From the NCBI GenBank assembly GCA_037179385.1, contig CM074187.1, positions 15,873,450 to 15,937,449 on the forward strand: a DNA stretch of 64,000 nucleotides. Direction: 5' to 3'. Under the pieces are notes generated by a model. It ran no database searches and was not told the DNA's origin. It saw only the letters and a program-made list of their open reading frames with translations. Source of the DNA: Holothuria scabra (taxonomy: Eukaryota > Echinodermata > Holothuroidea > Aspidochirotida > Holothuriidae). The first letter of the stretch is position 1. Each line of letters begins with the position of its first letter. A program made the position numbers and the translations under genes. Of this stretch, positions 46,641 through 58,442 are shown piece by piece.

Positions 46641-47795
46641 AGGAACTTATTGCGTTTGTTTGGTATTTTCCGCATTTCAGGTATCTAAGCACGTCGGTAC
46701 CTTGCTGAAGATTACATAGTATCTCTGACGATACAACTTTTAACCAACAAGCTCTAATTACCCAGTAATTAACGTTAAAATTAGAATCGAAAATTTTTTC
46801 ACCCAAACAATTATGCATGCAAACCTCTCCTTCCTTATTTCATTTCCTCCGGTCATCCAATCAAATTGGTCATACTAATGACGTCACACAATGACACACT
46901 TTCAACTTGTTTTGGTAAGTGGCCACTGCATACACCATACTACATGAACATGTGTACTGCTTCTGCACACTGTGTACTACACTTTTCATCGAACCTTTGA
47001 AAATGCTCAGTAAATGAGCTAACTGTCTGAGAAAATGCTTAGTATAATGGATTGTGGAAATCTAAAGTGTCTGTAGGCAAATGAGAAACATCGAGTCTGA
47101 TCGGGTTTGCCCCTGACAACATGTACTGTTACGTTATGTCAAACAGTACTGTAACAGCTGGGCCTTCTTGTGGTAAGCCAGTGTAGCGTAAGCCCTATTA
47201 ACGTTACTGTAAACCGAACAACTAACGTTATAGAATGATGTATCCTGCATGCAGCAATCAGCTGTTGCCTACCTCGAAATAATAAATTCGAATCTCTGGA
47301 AAAACATCTAATGTTACCCTAAAACTAACAGCAGAACGAAGGAAAGTAGCGTTGCAAACCTGTGATGATGCCGACTCCATTCCGTGGGCATAACCGTCTA
47401 GGGTTTGAGTGTAAATTGTCGATGAAGTTAAACACTTCACAAGGCTAAAATGATTTGCGAAGCTTCGTGGGCAAAAGTCAGCTAGTAGACAATGTACAAT
47501 AACACACTGCATGTACTATTTTTGCATCACGTTCAACAAAAACGGGACCTACCATACCGGCTCAACGTGACCTTTGACATAGTATGCATATTCAATACAA
47601 GAATGTGGGCGCGGCTTATCGTTTGATAATGAGCATTTATTTCAGGAAAACTGTACTTCTTTTTGCTAAAATTTTGACGACATTAAGAAGTTTTCCTTCC
47701 AAAGTATATTGGGTTTAGAATTGTAACAGTGTATCAGAAGCACTAAAGGGTTTCTAGCGTCGAAATAAGAGGATTTATAAACGCAATAAGCTCCT
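46641..47795. mobile_element. TTAA-flanked element of 1,155 bp
   Basis: Left terminus AGGAACTTATTGCGTTT (46641-46657), right terminus AAACGCAATAAGCTCCT (47779-47795), 16 of 17 matching. TTAA lies at 46637-46640 and 47796-47799. It is CpG-richer than its surroundings, holds AACGTTA motifs, a CCAAT-like ATCCAATCA, a perfect CRE palindrome TGACGTCA (46879-46886) and a consensus splice donor GGTAAGT at 46914. It has no long ORF. It could equally be mistaken for a promoter. Confidence 0.72.
46879..46886. promoter_or_regulatory. CRE-type palindrome TGACGTCA inside mobile element
   Basis: A perfect consensus for CREB/ATF binding. It lies 24 bp after a CCAAT-like box, within the TTAA-flanked element. 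Activity is unknown. Confidence 0.35.
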
Positions 47796-48329
47796 TTAAC
47801 CTTACATTAATCATCTCTTAATTACTCAGCAGAGAGTTTATGGTTTGGTAATTGATACTGACAATTTTCAAGGACACAATTTAAACTTTCAAAATAAAAC
47901 CCTCAGGAAAAAACAACTGTCCTTGAAATAGAGATTGTAAAAGCAAGGGATTACATTAGCCATATATGACATGTCCCCCCTCATGACATCACAACATTTG
48001 CATATTTAGCTCATATGGAGTGCAGATCAGAGATTGCCCTGTAAAATGGTCAATTTTTGACAGATTTTGATGGGAATTGGGACTACTTTCTTGGTTTTTT
48101 ATGCTTTTTACATCAAGTACCCAATTTTGTCATTTTCATGTCACATGACCTTAAAGGTCTGATCGAGCTACTGCATCCTTGGTGCTCTAGTTTTTAACTT
48201 GCATCATAAGGAGAGCATTTCAGCATCCCCCTTCCTTACTATATGCAGCTAAATGTTACCAACAAAAGAAGCTGTCAGAGGTTAAATACTGTAAGTACTC
48301 ACTGTACATACTGCACTGTAATAATACTA

Positions 48330-49262
48330 ATAATACAGTTTTTATGAAGCGCATTACACAAAGAGTCTCAAAGCACTGAAGACTGCCCAACAGGGAGTCA
48401 GTATAAAATAGTAAACAAATGAGTTTTCAAATTAGTTTTAAATTGTTGGATAGAAGAAGAGTTCTTTACAAAAGATGGAAAATTATTCCACAATTTGGCA
48501 GAAATAACAGCAAAAGTACGATCACCGTAAGAGTGGGTAACAGGTGATTGTACATTTAAAAGAGATTGAGAACTGGAACGAAGGTCACGTAAAGGCCTAT
48601 ACAATTGGATATGAGCTCCTGTAGATATAATAAGGAACAAAACCATATATGCACTTGTAGGTTTGTAGAAGAACTTTATACTGGATGCATTGCTGAACAG
48701 GAAGCCAATGAAGACTGGTAAGGACAGGGGTAATGTGGTCACTAGATTTCGTTGAAGAAACTAACCTAGCAGCTGAGTTCTGAATACACTGGAGTTTTGA
48801 AATTGGACGTCTGGGTAAACCAGAGAAGAGGCTATTTCCATAGTCAAGGCGGCAAGTAACAAATGCATGGACCAGCTTTTCCGTAGTGTGGGTGTCCAAG
48901 AAATGATGTATTTTACCAATTTTATGTAAAGAAAATGAAGCGGAACGACACACATTATTAATATGTTGGGATAGGCCAAGATCATCTTGGAAAACAACAC
49001 CTAGATTTTTTGCTTTTCTGGCAGGCTTAATCAAAGAGTCTCCGATGGAAATACAATCAAAAGGTACTGCATTGCGAAACCGTGAAACAAGATGTAATAC
49101 TTCAGTTTTGTCAGGATTGAGTTTTAAATGGTTGAGGGATGACCAGGAAAGGATGTACTTGATGCAAGTCTCAACTTTTGATAACATCTCATGACAGTTT
49201 TTATTATCTATTATTGCATATAACTGAGTGTCGTGTGCATAAATCTCCACTGTTAACAGTAC
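48330..49262 (-). pseudogene. 5'-truncated L2/CR1-like LINE, reverse-transcriptase C-terminus
   Basis: On the minus strand from about 49258 the protein starts inside the RT domain at IYAHDTQLY, where the catalytic YADD has become YAHD. It continues through LKLNPDKTEVLHL, CRLDYGNSLFSGLP, QNSAARLV and HITPVLTSLHWLPVQQ. After one frameshift near 48625 it runs on through LYRPLRDLRSSSQ, YGDRTFAV, AKLWNNFP and LKTHLF to a stop at 48398. These words are standard for the RT tail of L2/CR1 LINEs. The 3' end carries the usual GTGCTTTGAGACTCTTTGTG-like sequence and an AAT-type short repeat tail near 48325. It is a dead-on-arrival insertion, inactive through truncation, frameshift and the Asp-to-His change. 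Confidence 0.9.
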
Positions 49263-51338
49263 AGATTTACAACCATTTTTTTTTCTGTAAGAAAACTGTC
49301 TTGGACTTGTCAGGGCATTGTTACTTGTACATCCCTGGTCTTAAAGTTCTGTGAAGAGCATTTGGTGACAACTGTTATATTTCCCTCAGTCAGTTGCCTA
49401 AATTTGATCTTGAAACCAAATTTTGATTTGTATTATTCCAAAACAATACAGGAAGGTCAATATTTAATATAATACTGTATTTCTAAAAGGAACACATGGT
49501 GTAACATGTATGCCAAAGACGTAATTGATAAACCATGCATAATCTGAAATGAATTTAGTATGTATCTAGTTCATTAATTTATGTTAAGATTGGTATGCCA
49601 CATGTTACACTGCACAGTAAATTTGTACTGTACTGCATGATAACCTATAACTGTTAATGTGCTTAAGGAAGGTAGCTGTTCTAAATCCAGATGCAATATC
49701 TTATGAATGAATATTGTCCACAGCAGTTGCAGTAACTACATTTTAGCTTTCAAAGTACACTAAACAGTGTAACAGAAGAAATATTGTACAGATTTGCTGG
49801 AAGTTCATAAATGTCAGTGGTTGAACCAGGGGTTGCATAGGTATGGATGGCATTTGTCTACTCATGCAGTCACAGTCTTTTGCTCGACGTCTGCAATCCT
49901 GCCTGCAACTCTGCAAACTAGTTATAACCACAAGGTGCAGTATGCATACATGTTAAACCTTTAGACCACACTTTTTATGGACTCAATGCTTTATGCTCTC
50001 TGTGTATGCTTCCTGTGCACACTTTTGGGATTTGACATACAGTACAGTATTTTGCCAGGGCTTTCCCTCTAAAGTTGAAAAGAAATCTACACCGTATGCC
50101 CCTGATCTTGTCTGAGACTTAATTTATCACCAAGAGGTATTCTACAACCTCTCTAGGGGCTTTGCACCTAGACACCACCAGGGCCCCAAAGTGGACCCCT
50201 GGGCTCTGCCTTCAAAATAAGTGCTGTGCACTTGGTTTCTCACTTCATTCAAAATTTATTGTGCCTTCCAACATTTTCCTTAAGTTTGTCCTTTATTTGC
50301 TTCCCACTTTTTGTGCTGTCACTGATAAAATGGAAAATTAGAAAATTAGAAGGGAAAGTTAAACAAAATTTCTCCTCTGTACCTCTTATTTAAATGATAG
50401 CCCTCCTTACCTTCAGTTTTACCTAGCAAGTGAAAGATGGCTACAGTAAGTGAAAGAGAACCCAAATTAGCAGAGAGCACACCTGTGAAGTCAAGGGGGG
50501 GACTCATTTAAGTCAGAATGAGTTGACACACTGTCATCATAATAAAAAAAGTATGGCACATCATGACTTGCACAGTAGAACTTAACAACCTGGAGTCAAT
50601 GGAATTTTAATGCCTACATTCACGAAAAGAGTGGGAAAGTACAGTACAGTAAAATGCACTCAAAGTACTTTAGATGTGAAAGGATACTCTTTTGGTGACA
50701 TTAGTGAATCCTCACAGAAGTTCTTCAGAGGTTAATCTTCTTTTAGAAAATGTACAGTACTCTAGAAAAAACAGCAAATCCATTAAAAAAATGGGCAAAT
50801 TGTCAGCCAGAGACATTTGACTTAGGATGAGAACTGAGGGGTCCGCCTCACTATAAGAGGGCTCCCCTCCCACTTAATTGTCATTTGCCAAGAAATTACT
50901 GTAGAGAAGTTAAGGTTATTAATGGGAGGTGCAGTAGGAATTGTTTTAAGGAAGACATATGGGAATTGCCATTGATTTGCAGAGGTCATGAACACCTACA
51001 CATGTAGACTTTTTGCATACATGTAGAGTTTTTGTTTGCAAGCATAAATAGACAAGTATAATTTACTATATACATTTTGATGGCAGTGGACATGCACCAT
51101 TAACAAATTGTTTGCCAATCAACCATTTACTTGTACTGTAAATGTGACAAAGTTTATATGAATTTTGTAAACAAACTCAGGCAGGAAGGGTTATTTTAGC
51201 ATTGAATACAGTACTATAACAAAAGTGTGAACAAACGAATGCAAGAGAAACAGTTTGTATAGGGAATCACCAACTTCATAATGTGAAAGGAAGCTGAGGA
51301 TGGTACAGTACAAACTCAAATTTTTCTTTATTTTGCAG
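49263..51338. other. Upstream flank or first intron of the sulfotransferase gene
   Basis: No gene is recognised. Because the first coding exon begins with an acceptor site at 51338, an upstream untranslated exon must lie here or further left. I cannot place it. Confidence 0.45.
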
Positions 51339-51476
51339 GTTATCATAAAAACAACAGCATGAATACAAAGAGTACCCTTGGTGTATTAATTTTCATTCTC
51401 TGTGTTCTCTGCATCTTCCATTTCTACCAGCGCTCAGAGTTGAGTTTCTCATTAAATAGAAACATCATTGAAGAAG
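51339..51476 (+). CDS. Sulfotransferase exon with start codon
   Basis: The acceptor TTTTGCAG ends at 51338, 20 bp of 5' UTR follow, and the ATG is at 51359. The exon encodes residues 1-39 plus one base (signal anchor) and ends at the donor AAG|GTGAGT (51477). The acceptor before the ATG shows that transcription starts in an upstream exon. Confidence 0.85.
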
Positions 51477-54400
51477 GTGAGTGCAATTATAGTTTGTACA
51501 CAGATTTATTATCAAATAGAACATCATTGAAAAATGGGAGTGCAATTACAGTGTGTGCATGGATTTATTACCCCTACTTGCATATTCTGAGGATGGTACT
51601 TTACTGTAGGTGGTGAGAGCAATGTATTATGATGTTTTTTGGTTAAGTAAAGAGTGAGGGAATCGGACAGAAAAGGGTGGGTTATAAGACAACCAATTTG
51701 ACATTTATGCTTTCAGTTATTACTGTAGTTCAACTAGTTACCTTAACTAGTTGTATTGAGCTAATGTCATTTAAATGACTTTGTTCTGCTGTAAACATTG
51801 AAAAAAGGACTGCTGTCGCCAATTTCTTGCACCAATCATTGCCAAAGCTGGTACAGTCAGAACAGATATCAGGGGCTTTTAAATTGTGGTAACTAAATGT
51901 AGGTCAAAGGTCATGTGGGCTCATGCAAGGTCAAATTCTAAAAAAACACAGAATCCTTCATCTCCTTGTGGTTATGTTGAAATTCTTTCAAACCTATTGC
52001 ACTCCTTCTTGTCTTATAAACAATGAAGTTGACTATTCTGCTGGCAAAGGGCAAGTTTGGATAGCTTGCTTATAGGAGGCCTACCAGGCTGGAGTTTTGT
52101 TGCCATGGGTTCTCATTCTTAGGTAGATGAGACAGTCAAATAGTAGTTATACGTGAGGTGAGTAGAGCTAACAGGTTCACAACAAGGTAGGTTTTGGGTA
52201 AATTTGGCAGAAATGTGAAGCAGATTATGGGTGATCAAAGTTGTTCTTTGAAGTAGGTCAAGGGTAATTAATGGATCAGTTAGTGGGGCAGTTAGATGAG
52301 ATTTAACGACAAAACAACAGGAAGGTGCTATACTGTAGTGTCAGTCAACTTAATAAAAAGTTGAAAGATTAAATTTTTTTCAAGTTTGGTTCAAGTTCAG
52401 ATTTGGTTCCCCTTTAGTAGCCTCTTAGGACAGGGGGGAAATACCATGGGCATATCTTACAACTCCCAACCAACAGGATGCAGGTAATTTATGGGTTGAA
52501 AAGGTCAAACTACCAAAGGTGAACAGTGTACTGTATTCATACTACAGTAAGTCCTTCAACTCCACGAGGTATAAGTTCGAATTTTCTCAGATGTAGCAAA
52601 TATGATTGATGGATCTTCAATGTTGAACCTTTTGAGGGACAGTACGTTGGAGGTCATATGGGATCATGGGAAGGTCAACAGTGAAATTACCCAGAGAAGT
52701 TCAACTCTTACAGGTTATTCACCTATTTCATGAAATGTCTTCACTGTGTTCAGTGGTTGGTAGAACATCAAAGGTGAGAATTTAAAAGTTGATCATTTTG
52801 GAGTCATGTAAAGTTCAAAATGTAAAATCGCTGAAAATTCTTCAACTCGGTAGGCTAAACCAAATCATATTAAAGGTTGCCAGAGTATTTGGTAGATGAA
52901 AGATCATAAAAGTTACACTTTTGAAGTAGCTCAAAGGTCATTTGGGTCATGCAGCTATGGTAAACAATGAAATCATATGAAGGCTCCCTTTTTATCCTAT
53001 TGTAATAAATGTGCTTATTTTATCAAATATGGCCCGGTGTTCAGGTGATGGACCATCAGAGTTGCCCAAAATCGTTTGCACAGTGGAATAACAGGGGAAC
53101 CTTGTGTAAGCTTGGCTGAGTTACTGTACATGACTCTATTTGAGAGTTGGTAGCTGGAATGTCCCTGTAATCTCTTAGAGATTACCCCTAATAAGATGGC
53201 AAAAAAAATAGCTCCCAAGTTCCGAGAGGCTAGATGCGGGTCCAACTGATCTGTCCGTTGGTGGATCGCAGGCCTGAGTAGGGGTATAAGCCCTCCCCTT
53301 TTCAAAAATTTTTGAATGTTAGAAGTGTCTACACGCAAAATGGTGGCACTTTTTTTGCAAATAAGATGACAATTTTGCCATGTTACCGCACGAAAAAAGT
53401 TCAGTACGGTACTGATTTTTTGGTGGTAACCTAGAAAAATAATGTATTGAGAGATCATGCCAAAATAATGTGAGGGCCTATACTGCATGATACTCACAAA
53501 TGACTAAAACCTCTCCTAATCACAATATTTAATTGTTAATTGTTGCCGCAATTTTTGGTGCGTTACCAGTACCGTCCAGTTTGCAAAAGTCAACTCGATA
53601 TGTCACCGATGCTCGTAACATGCTGCAAGTGATTTTCAATATATACCTTCGTACATATGGCATGGCGTTCTAGCCATGAAAACACACAGAATGACAAGCA
53701 CTCTCAAGAATGTTCGTTTGATGGGAAACTCTGAGACAAGCCCCGCCTCTAACCCGCAAAGTAGGCATTCATTTTCTCTATTGAATGCAGCGTTGCATGA
53801 GGTTTTAACACTTTTTATGCAGTGACAGGAATATATTCCATTACTGCTGCGAAGGTTAGCCAATAGCAATGTTGCGAGAGCAAACAGGTCCATACATACG
53901 GATTAGACCTATGCATTGAACATCAGCGCGAACAGTTGAACATGCTGTCAGTGTAAGATACGATTTAGTTATCGGTAAGCTCAATCATTTGTCAATTTGT
54001 GTGGTTCTCTAACCAAGAACACTTCGGAAATTTGATATGCGGGTTTTTCAGAGGGCTGGGCGGGTCGGCGGGTTTGGGTGTTCAAATGCGGGTCAAACCT
54101 GCGAAATGCATGTCACTTGGGAGGTATGCAAATAGTCAAGTTTTGTACAGTAGTTACGATTTATGTGATTGTACTTGCAGTTAATAATACACATTTTAGT
54201 CTACATGTTTGCCTTTGTTGCTATTCAGTTGTACTGTAACTTTTCCTCGGAGACTTGATGACAGTTCCAGTAGATTATCCCACAAATTCAATCCTGCCCC
54301 CTCCCCCCCTAAAAGAAAAGAAAAAGTAAGTGTACAGCTGTGTACTGCTGGTTTATGAACAGGGTTTATGAACTGCGTACTGAATGAATTTTTTTAAATG

Positions 54401-57164
54401 TCTTAGAGATACTGTATTTCACTTCATTACAGAACTTACACCAGTTCTAGTACTATTTTGGTTAATGAAAGTGATTAATTTTAGTTTTTGTGATTGTATT
54501 TAGATGGAGATGAAGACTCAAGTATGTTATCATCTTATGACAGCTCTGAACCAGATCAAACTAAGATAGAGGATCATGCTGAGAATATTTCTGTGAATGA
54601 ACTCACTCATGAGCAGCAGGAAGAGGATTTTTATCAACATTTAAAAAATAGAGTAAGTGATAAAGTTTACCAATTGATGTGTACAATACATTCTTCAAAA
54701 TTGTGACCAGTGCGCCACGTCTTACTGAATGTGTGCTCCTAACTTAACTCCTAACCCCAATTGCATTGGCGGGCTTGGGTTGCACAGAACTTACAAAGGG
54801 GGTGAGCAGAATTAGAAAGTAGAGCTAATAGCTAGATAGGTATCTATATTAAAAATTCAAGGGAAGGTTAAGAACGTGTGACAACCAAGAAAAAGCTTGT
54901 TTACAAAAGAATTTAGGCATACATACAGTATTAGCCATTCGTGGGAGTCAAATAAGTTTTTATGGCTCAGTTTTTAACCCATTAAAAAGTGAGTTGTCAT
55001 TTTTCCAGTTGTGGCTCATTGGATTCTTTTCCCTATACTCCATTGCTAATTGCTCATTACCAAGCATAATGGCAAAAGGTTCCATTTTCAAAGACTCTGG
55101 TATGATGTGGCCAGGAGTTGAATTCCAGAATTATGGGCAGGCCTTCTGGCTACAAGTCATATGTTCTGCTGTAACCACTTGAACATGCATTTAATAATCC
55201 CTTCCAGTACACAAATGTTCTCTTTCGAAATTTTAGATTTGAGGTAGGCCTTCATGTCCCTGGGATGAATGATGGGGTGTGCCTTCATCAAATGACAATT
55301 TTTTTTTAATTTACAGGTTTTTGTGGGATCCGTTAATATCATCTCCTAATGGTTTATCTTTTAAAATGTGTTAGCATTTACATTTTTTCAATGGTAGTGG
55401 ATCTTACAACAGTTCTACTGTAATGCAAACCTTTAATACTTGCTTTGCTTGCAATTGCCAGTTAACATTTCATGTCTCAGTAGTTACTGTAGCTCATGCA
55501 TGGGGAATGGGTGCATGCATGTGGCTATTCAGTTCCCATATCCTCCAAACTTGTAAGGACTTTTAGGCTGTGTGTTGGACTGAGTTTGTATGGGTACAGT
55601 ACATTTGAATCATGTTCAGGTATCGCATATTTCTCGAACCACCATTTTTTTTAATGCTTCAGATCGTGTGTTTGGTCTAAAGGTAAGAGCATTGGCCTCT
55701 CACGTGGAAGACCCAGGTTCTATTTGCAGGTTGAGTCATACCAAAGACTTTAAAAATGAACATTTGTGCGTGATGCATAAGCAATAGAGTAAGGAAAACA
55801 AGCCAGTGAGCTACAACTGGAAAAAAGGCTGTGGCCAGCTCAACTTGAACCAATAGCTTGGAAACTGGGCCGTATAACTCCATCTGCTGTACAACTAACT
55901 AACGAACAGACCCTTCCTTGGTGTTGTCTGTATTGTCATTATGTACCTACACTATCTTACACATGTAAATATTTATACCCAAGACCATTACCTCTGAGAG
56001 TTACCCCTTAAAACAGTTGTCTTGTACAGGTACTGTAGATTCTAAGACATTGAAACCCACTAACATCTGGGGGTTTTACCCTGTGGATCCCCTGCATAGC
56101 TGAGATGGTAAGGAATAGGGAGGGGGAAATAATTTGCATTTTGACTTCAAACCTGTTTGTTTTGAGGTAAAAATGGTACCAAATAACCCCAAGGATAAGA
56201 TGAACCCAAATTTGATGCAAGTTTTATGAGAATATTTTAAGTACAATACTTAAAATGTATGTCTTACTGTCTTCCTCAGATATCACATTTAGAAGCTCCT
56301 GACAGTTTGTACTACCAACATCACCTTGAGATTCAGAGACAGAGGCATGCCCAACTGTCATTATCTTGTTCAAACTGGAAAAAGAAATCCAGCTCCTTGC
56401 ATGACATTAGTAAAAGACAATTAAATATATGGGTCAATGACAAATACAAGTTTGTCTACTGTTCTACACCAAAAGCTGCCTGTACCAGCTGGAAGAGTGT
56501 ACTGCTGGTTTTGGATGGTGTTGCCTCTTCTACAGATCAATTTGACCAGAAGACCATTAATTCACAATCTGGTAAGTGGATGAAACAGCTGTGGAGGTAC
56601 ACAGATTCAGAACAGAAACACATCATGAAGACTTACACAAAGTTTATGATTTCTAGGAATCCATTTTCAAGGGTTCTTTCTGCTTTTCTGAACAAACTTG
56701 CACCCAATTCAAGTTTTGAAAGGGCCCCAAAATGGCAAAAGAATCTGGGCAGGAAGATCATATCTCGTTACCGTCCAAAGTCTAAGACAAATATCCAGTA
56801 TGATCTTAAGTTTTCTGAGTTTGCTCGTTACATCAGTGAACTGCCACCTCAATCTTTCAACAAACACTGGAGTCGTCAGTACCTGCAATGCAGACTGTGT
56901 GACTTGGACTACACAATTCTGGGTCAGTTTGAAACCTTGGAGGAAGATTCAAAATTTATCTTGAAAGTCATAGGAGCTGAAAACATAGTATCATTCCCAT
57001 CATCCAATCATAGCAGTCCAACTAACAGCTCTAAGGAGAGTGTTTTTACCTCTTACTATAACACCTTGTCTTTAGATGAATTGAAGAATTTGTACAAGGT
57101 ATATCAAAGGGATTTTGAAATGTTTGGTTACCCAGTACCTGAGCAGCTGGTTGGTAAGGTATGA
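51359..57164 (+). CDS. Carbohydrate sulfotransferase, family 2 (three coding exons)
   Basis: The product moves a sulfate from PAPS to a sugar hydroxyl, most likely on chondroitin/dermatan-type or HNK-1-type glycans in the Golgi lumen. Three exons join without frame conflict to 383 residues, normal for the CHST8-14 group. Residues 7-23 are a hydrophobic signal anchor after a short cytosolic end (type II membrane protein). A Ser/Glu-rich stem follows (about 40-90). The catalytic part has the 5'-phosphosulfate loop CSTPKAACTSWK (150-161), the 3'-phosphate motif with R215 and S223 (ISRNPFSRVLSAF, 213-225), then HWSRQYLQCRLCDLDY (285-300), GQFETLEED (304-312) and a closing YQRDFEMFGYP (364-374). 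N-glycosylation sequons are at N232, N332 and N338. The exact acceptor sugar cannot be read from sequence. Intron phases are 1 and 0. The first AATAAA after the stop is at 58437. Confidence 0.93.
51451..51572 (+). repeat. 60-bp tandem duplication across the exon 1 splice donor
   Basis: 51451-51511 and 51511-51572 align (TAAATAGAAACATCATTGAA, GAGTGCAATTA, GATTTATTA). In the second copy the donor AAGGTGAGT reads AATGGGAGT, so it has lost the GT. Confidence 0.85.
51477..54503 (+). other. Sulfotransferase intron 1 (3,027 bp)
   Basis: GT-AG intron. It contains AGGTCA-type repeat pieces (51901-51913 is a perfect AGGTCAAAGGTCA; others at about 52650 and 52928), a TTTAACGACA repeat at about 52300 and the large interspersed block at 53205-54110. 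Confidence 0.8.
53205..54110. repeat. Interspersed repeat block, paralogue of 25610-26640, inside intron 1
   Basis: The left part is inverted and the right part in the same orientation relative to 25610-26640. Its first 100 bp also match 20728-20850 (GGATCGCWGGCCTG, CTCCCCTTTT, ACGCAAAATGGTG). Confidence 0.75.
54504..54652 (+). CDS. Sulfotransferase exon 2
   Basis: The acceptor GTATTTAG ends at 54503. 149 bp encode residues 40-89, an acidic Ser-rich stem, with the first codon split (G|AT, Asp). The donor is AGA|GTAAGT at 54653. The phase fits exons 1 and 3 exactly. Confidence 0.85.
54653..56279 (+). other. Sulfotransferase intron 2 (1,627 bp)
   Basis: GT-AG intron in phase 0, holding a SINE-like insertion at 55667-55860. 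Nothing else is recognised. Confidence 0.8.
55667..55860 (+). repeat. tRNA-derived SINE-like element
   Basis: The head looks like a decayed tRNA: box A TGGTCTAAAGGTAAGAGC (55673-55690), anticodon-arm-like TTGGCCTCTCA, and box B GGTTCTATTTG (55716-55726). A body of tRNA-unrelated sequence (GAGTCATACCAAAGACTTTA onward) follows. The stems are too poor for a working tRNA. Confidence 0.62.
56280..57164 (+). CDS. Sulfotransferase exon 3 (catalytic domain)
   Basis: The acceptor TCTTCCTCAG ends at 56279. One long exon codes residues 90-383 and stops at TGA 57162-57164. It holds both PAPS-binding motifs and the whole catalytic domain. Confidence 0.93.
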   Translation: MSHLEAPDSLYYQHHLEIQRQRHAQLSLSCSNWKKKSSSLHDISKRQLNIWVNDKYKFVYCSTPKAACTSWKSVLLVLDGVASSTDQFDQKTINSQSGKWMKQLWRYTDSEQKHIMKTYTKFMISRNPFSRVLSAFLNKLAPNSSFERAPKWQKNLGRKIISRYRPKSKTNIQYDLKFSEFARYISELPPQSFNKHWSRQYLQCRLCDLDYTILGQFETLEEDSKFILKVIGAENIVSFPSSNHSSPTNSSKESVFTSYYNTLSLDELKNLYKVYQRDFEMFGYPVPEQLVGKV

Positions 57165-58436
57165 CCGTGTGCATGCATTGGTAGAACCATGTATATATGT
57201 ATGCTACCAAGAATTATGACATTTGAGACATCAAATTCATGTTCAACAAACAACAGTGAAGCTAAGTAACCCTTGAACATCATAGATCCAATCACTTAGG
57301 GGTTTAAAGTTACACTGATTCAACACTAAGCAAAAGATGGCAAAATGTATTACTTATTGTAATGAAACCTACACATGGAATGCAAAGTTCGGGTCAAACT
57401 GTCATAACTACCAAAGACTCTCTGTTGTAGACAATTTGCATATTGTAGACACTTCTTTGGTTGTTGTTGCAGTGTGACCCAGGCTTAAAACACACTGACT
57501 GCATCCCATTAGGATTGAACAAACAGAAAAATTGTTCAATCAGGCCAACAGCTTATGATGTAATTTGAAGAAATTACAGTCTTTAAAGTGTTCACATACC
57601 TGCCAACATGGAGGGTGGTCGTCGTTGTGTCGTGGGAAATAGTGGTAGTGTGGCCTGAGCTTAACAACAGTACCCTGGCATTTTGAGGAAAGGCTAATGT
57701 TTCTTTTACTCAGATAATCCAGCAGACATTGATTGGCCTCCCTTGTCTCACTTTATATCCATGCTATTAATTGTGTACCATGTGGCCCTACCTCGCATAG
57801 CAGACTGTTTTCTCAGCTCCTCACCTTCCAAAACCACCATCTGCCAGAGACATAGACAGAGACAGAGGCATACTTCATTGTCATAATATGGCTCATTCAT
57901 GTACTCTCTCATGAATTGTGCTATTGTTTTTGAGTGTGTGTAGTGTGTTTTCATTAAGTGGAAGTCTTGACTGAAACCTGAGATGTTAGTAATTAATGTG
58001 TTGCATAACCACCTGTGCAGTGGGTACTACCAGGGTATGGGTATTACAATGACATACCAATTCTGCCTTTGGCACTGGCTACAACATGCCTTTCCTTTCA
58101 ACAGGATGTCGCCTTCTAGTGAATATTTACTGTCATTCAACCAGTCTTGATGCCACTTATTTCTATGAATGTCCAAAAGAATTTGTTTGTTATTAACTTT
58201 GTCAGTGGTTAGGGATATGACTGAACAAGGAATATGCAGTACAGCCTGCTATGCAGGTAAATTTAGCCCCAGAAGTGTCTCATTTCTCTTCAGATGCTTG
58301 CTTAAGTTAATTGTTAGGAAAGATTTTGGATCATTGACAGCTTGCATTACTTAAGGTACGCCTTTATATGGATAGGCATATGTTCTTTTATCGTTGGATG
58401 AGTAAGTACCTGCCGTTCGGGTGTTTTACCTCTTTG

Positions 58437-58442
58437 AATAAA
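58437..58442 (+). terminator. Candidate polyadenylation signal of the sulfotransferase gene
   Basis: First AATAAA after the stop codon, about 1.27 kb downstream, followed by GT-rich GTTGGCCGTTGTCTC. It sits inside a small inverted repeat CCTCTTTGAATAAAGAGG. Confidence 0.45.

Noticed and set aside
46850..47600. Host promoter or CpG-rich first exon of the sulfotransferase gene
   Set aside because: The whole interval lies within a TTAA-flanked inverted-repeat element, so it is listed as a mobile element. The promoter idea is kept only as a finding to test.
55667..55740. tRNA gene
   Set aside because: Box A and box B are recognisable but the acceptor and anticodon stems do not pair. It fits a SINE head better.
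57748..57954. Minus ORF with CLCLCLCL run
   Set aside because: It reads a GACAGAGACAGAGGC short repeat backwards, so it is not a gene.
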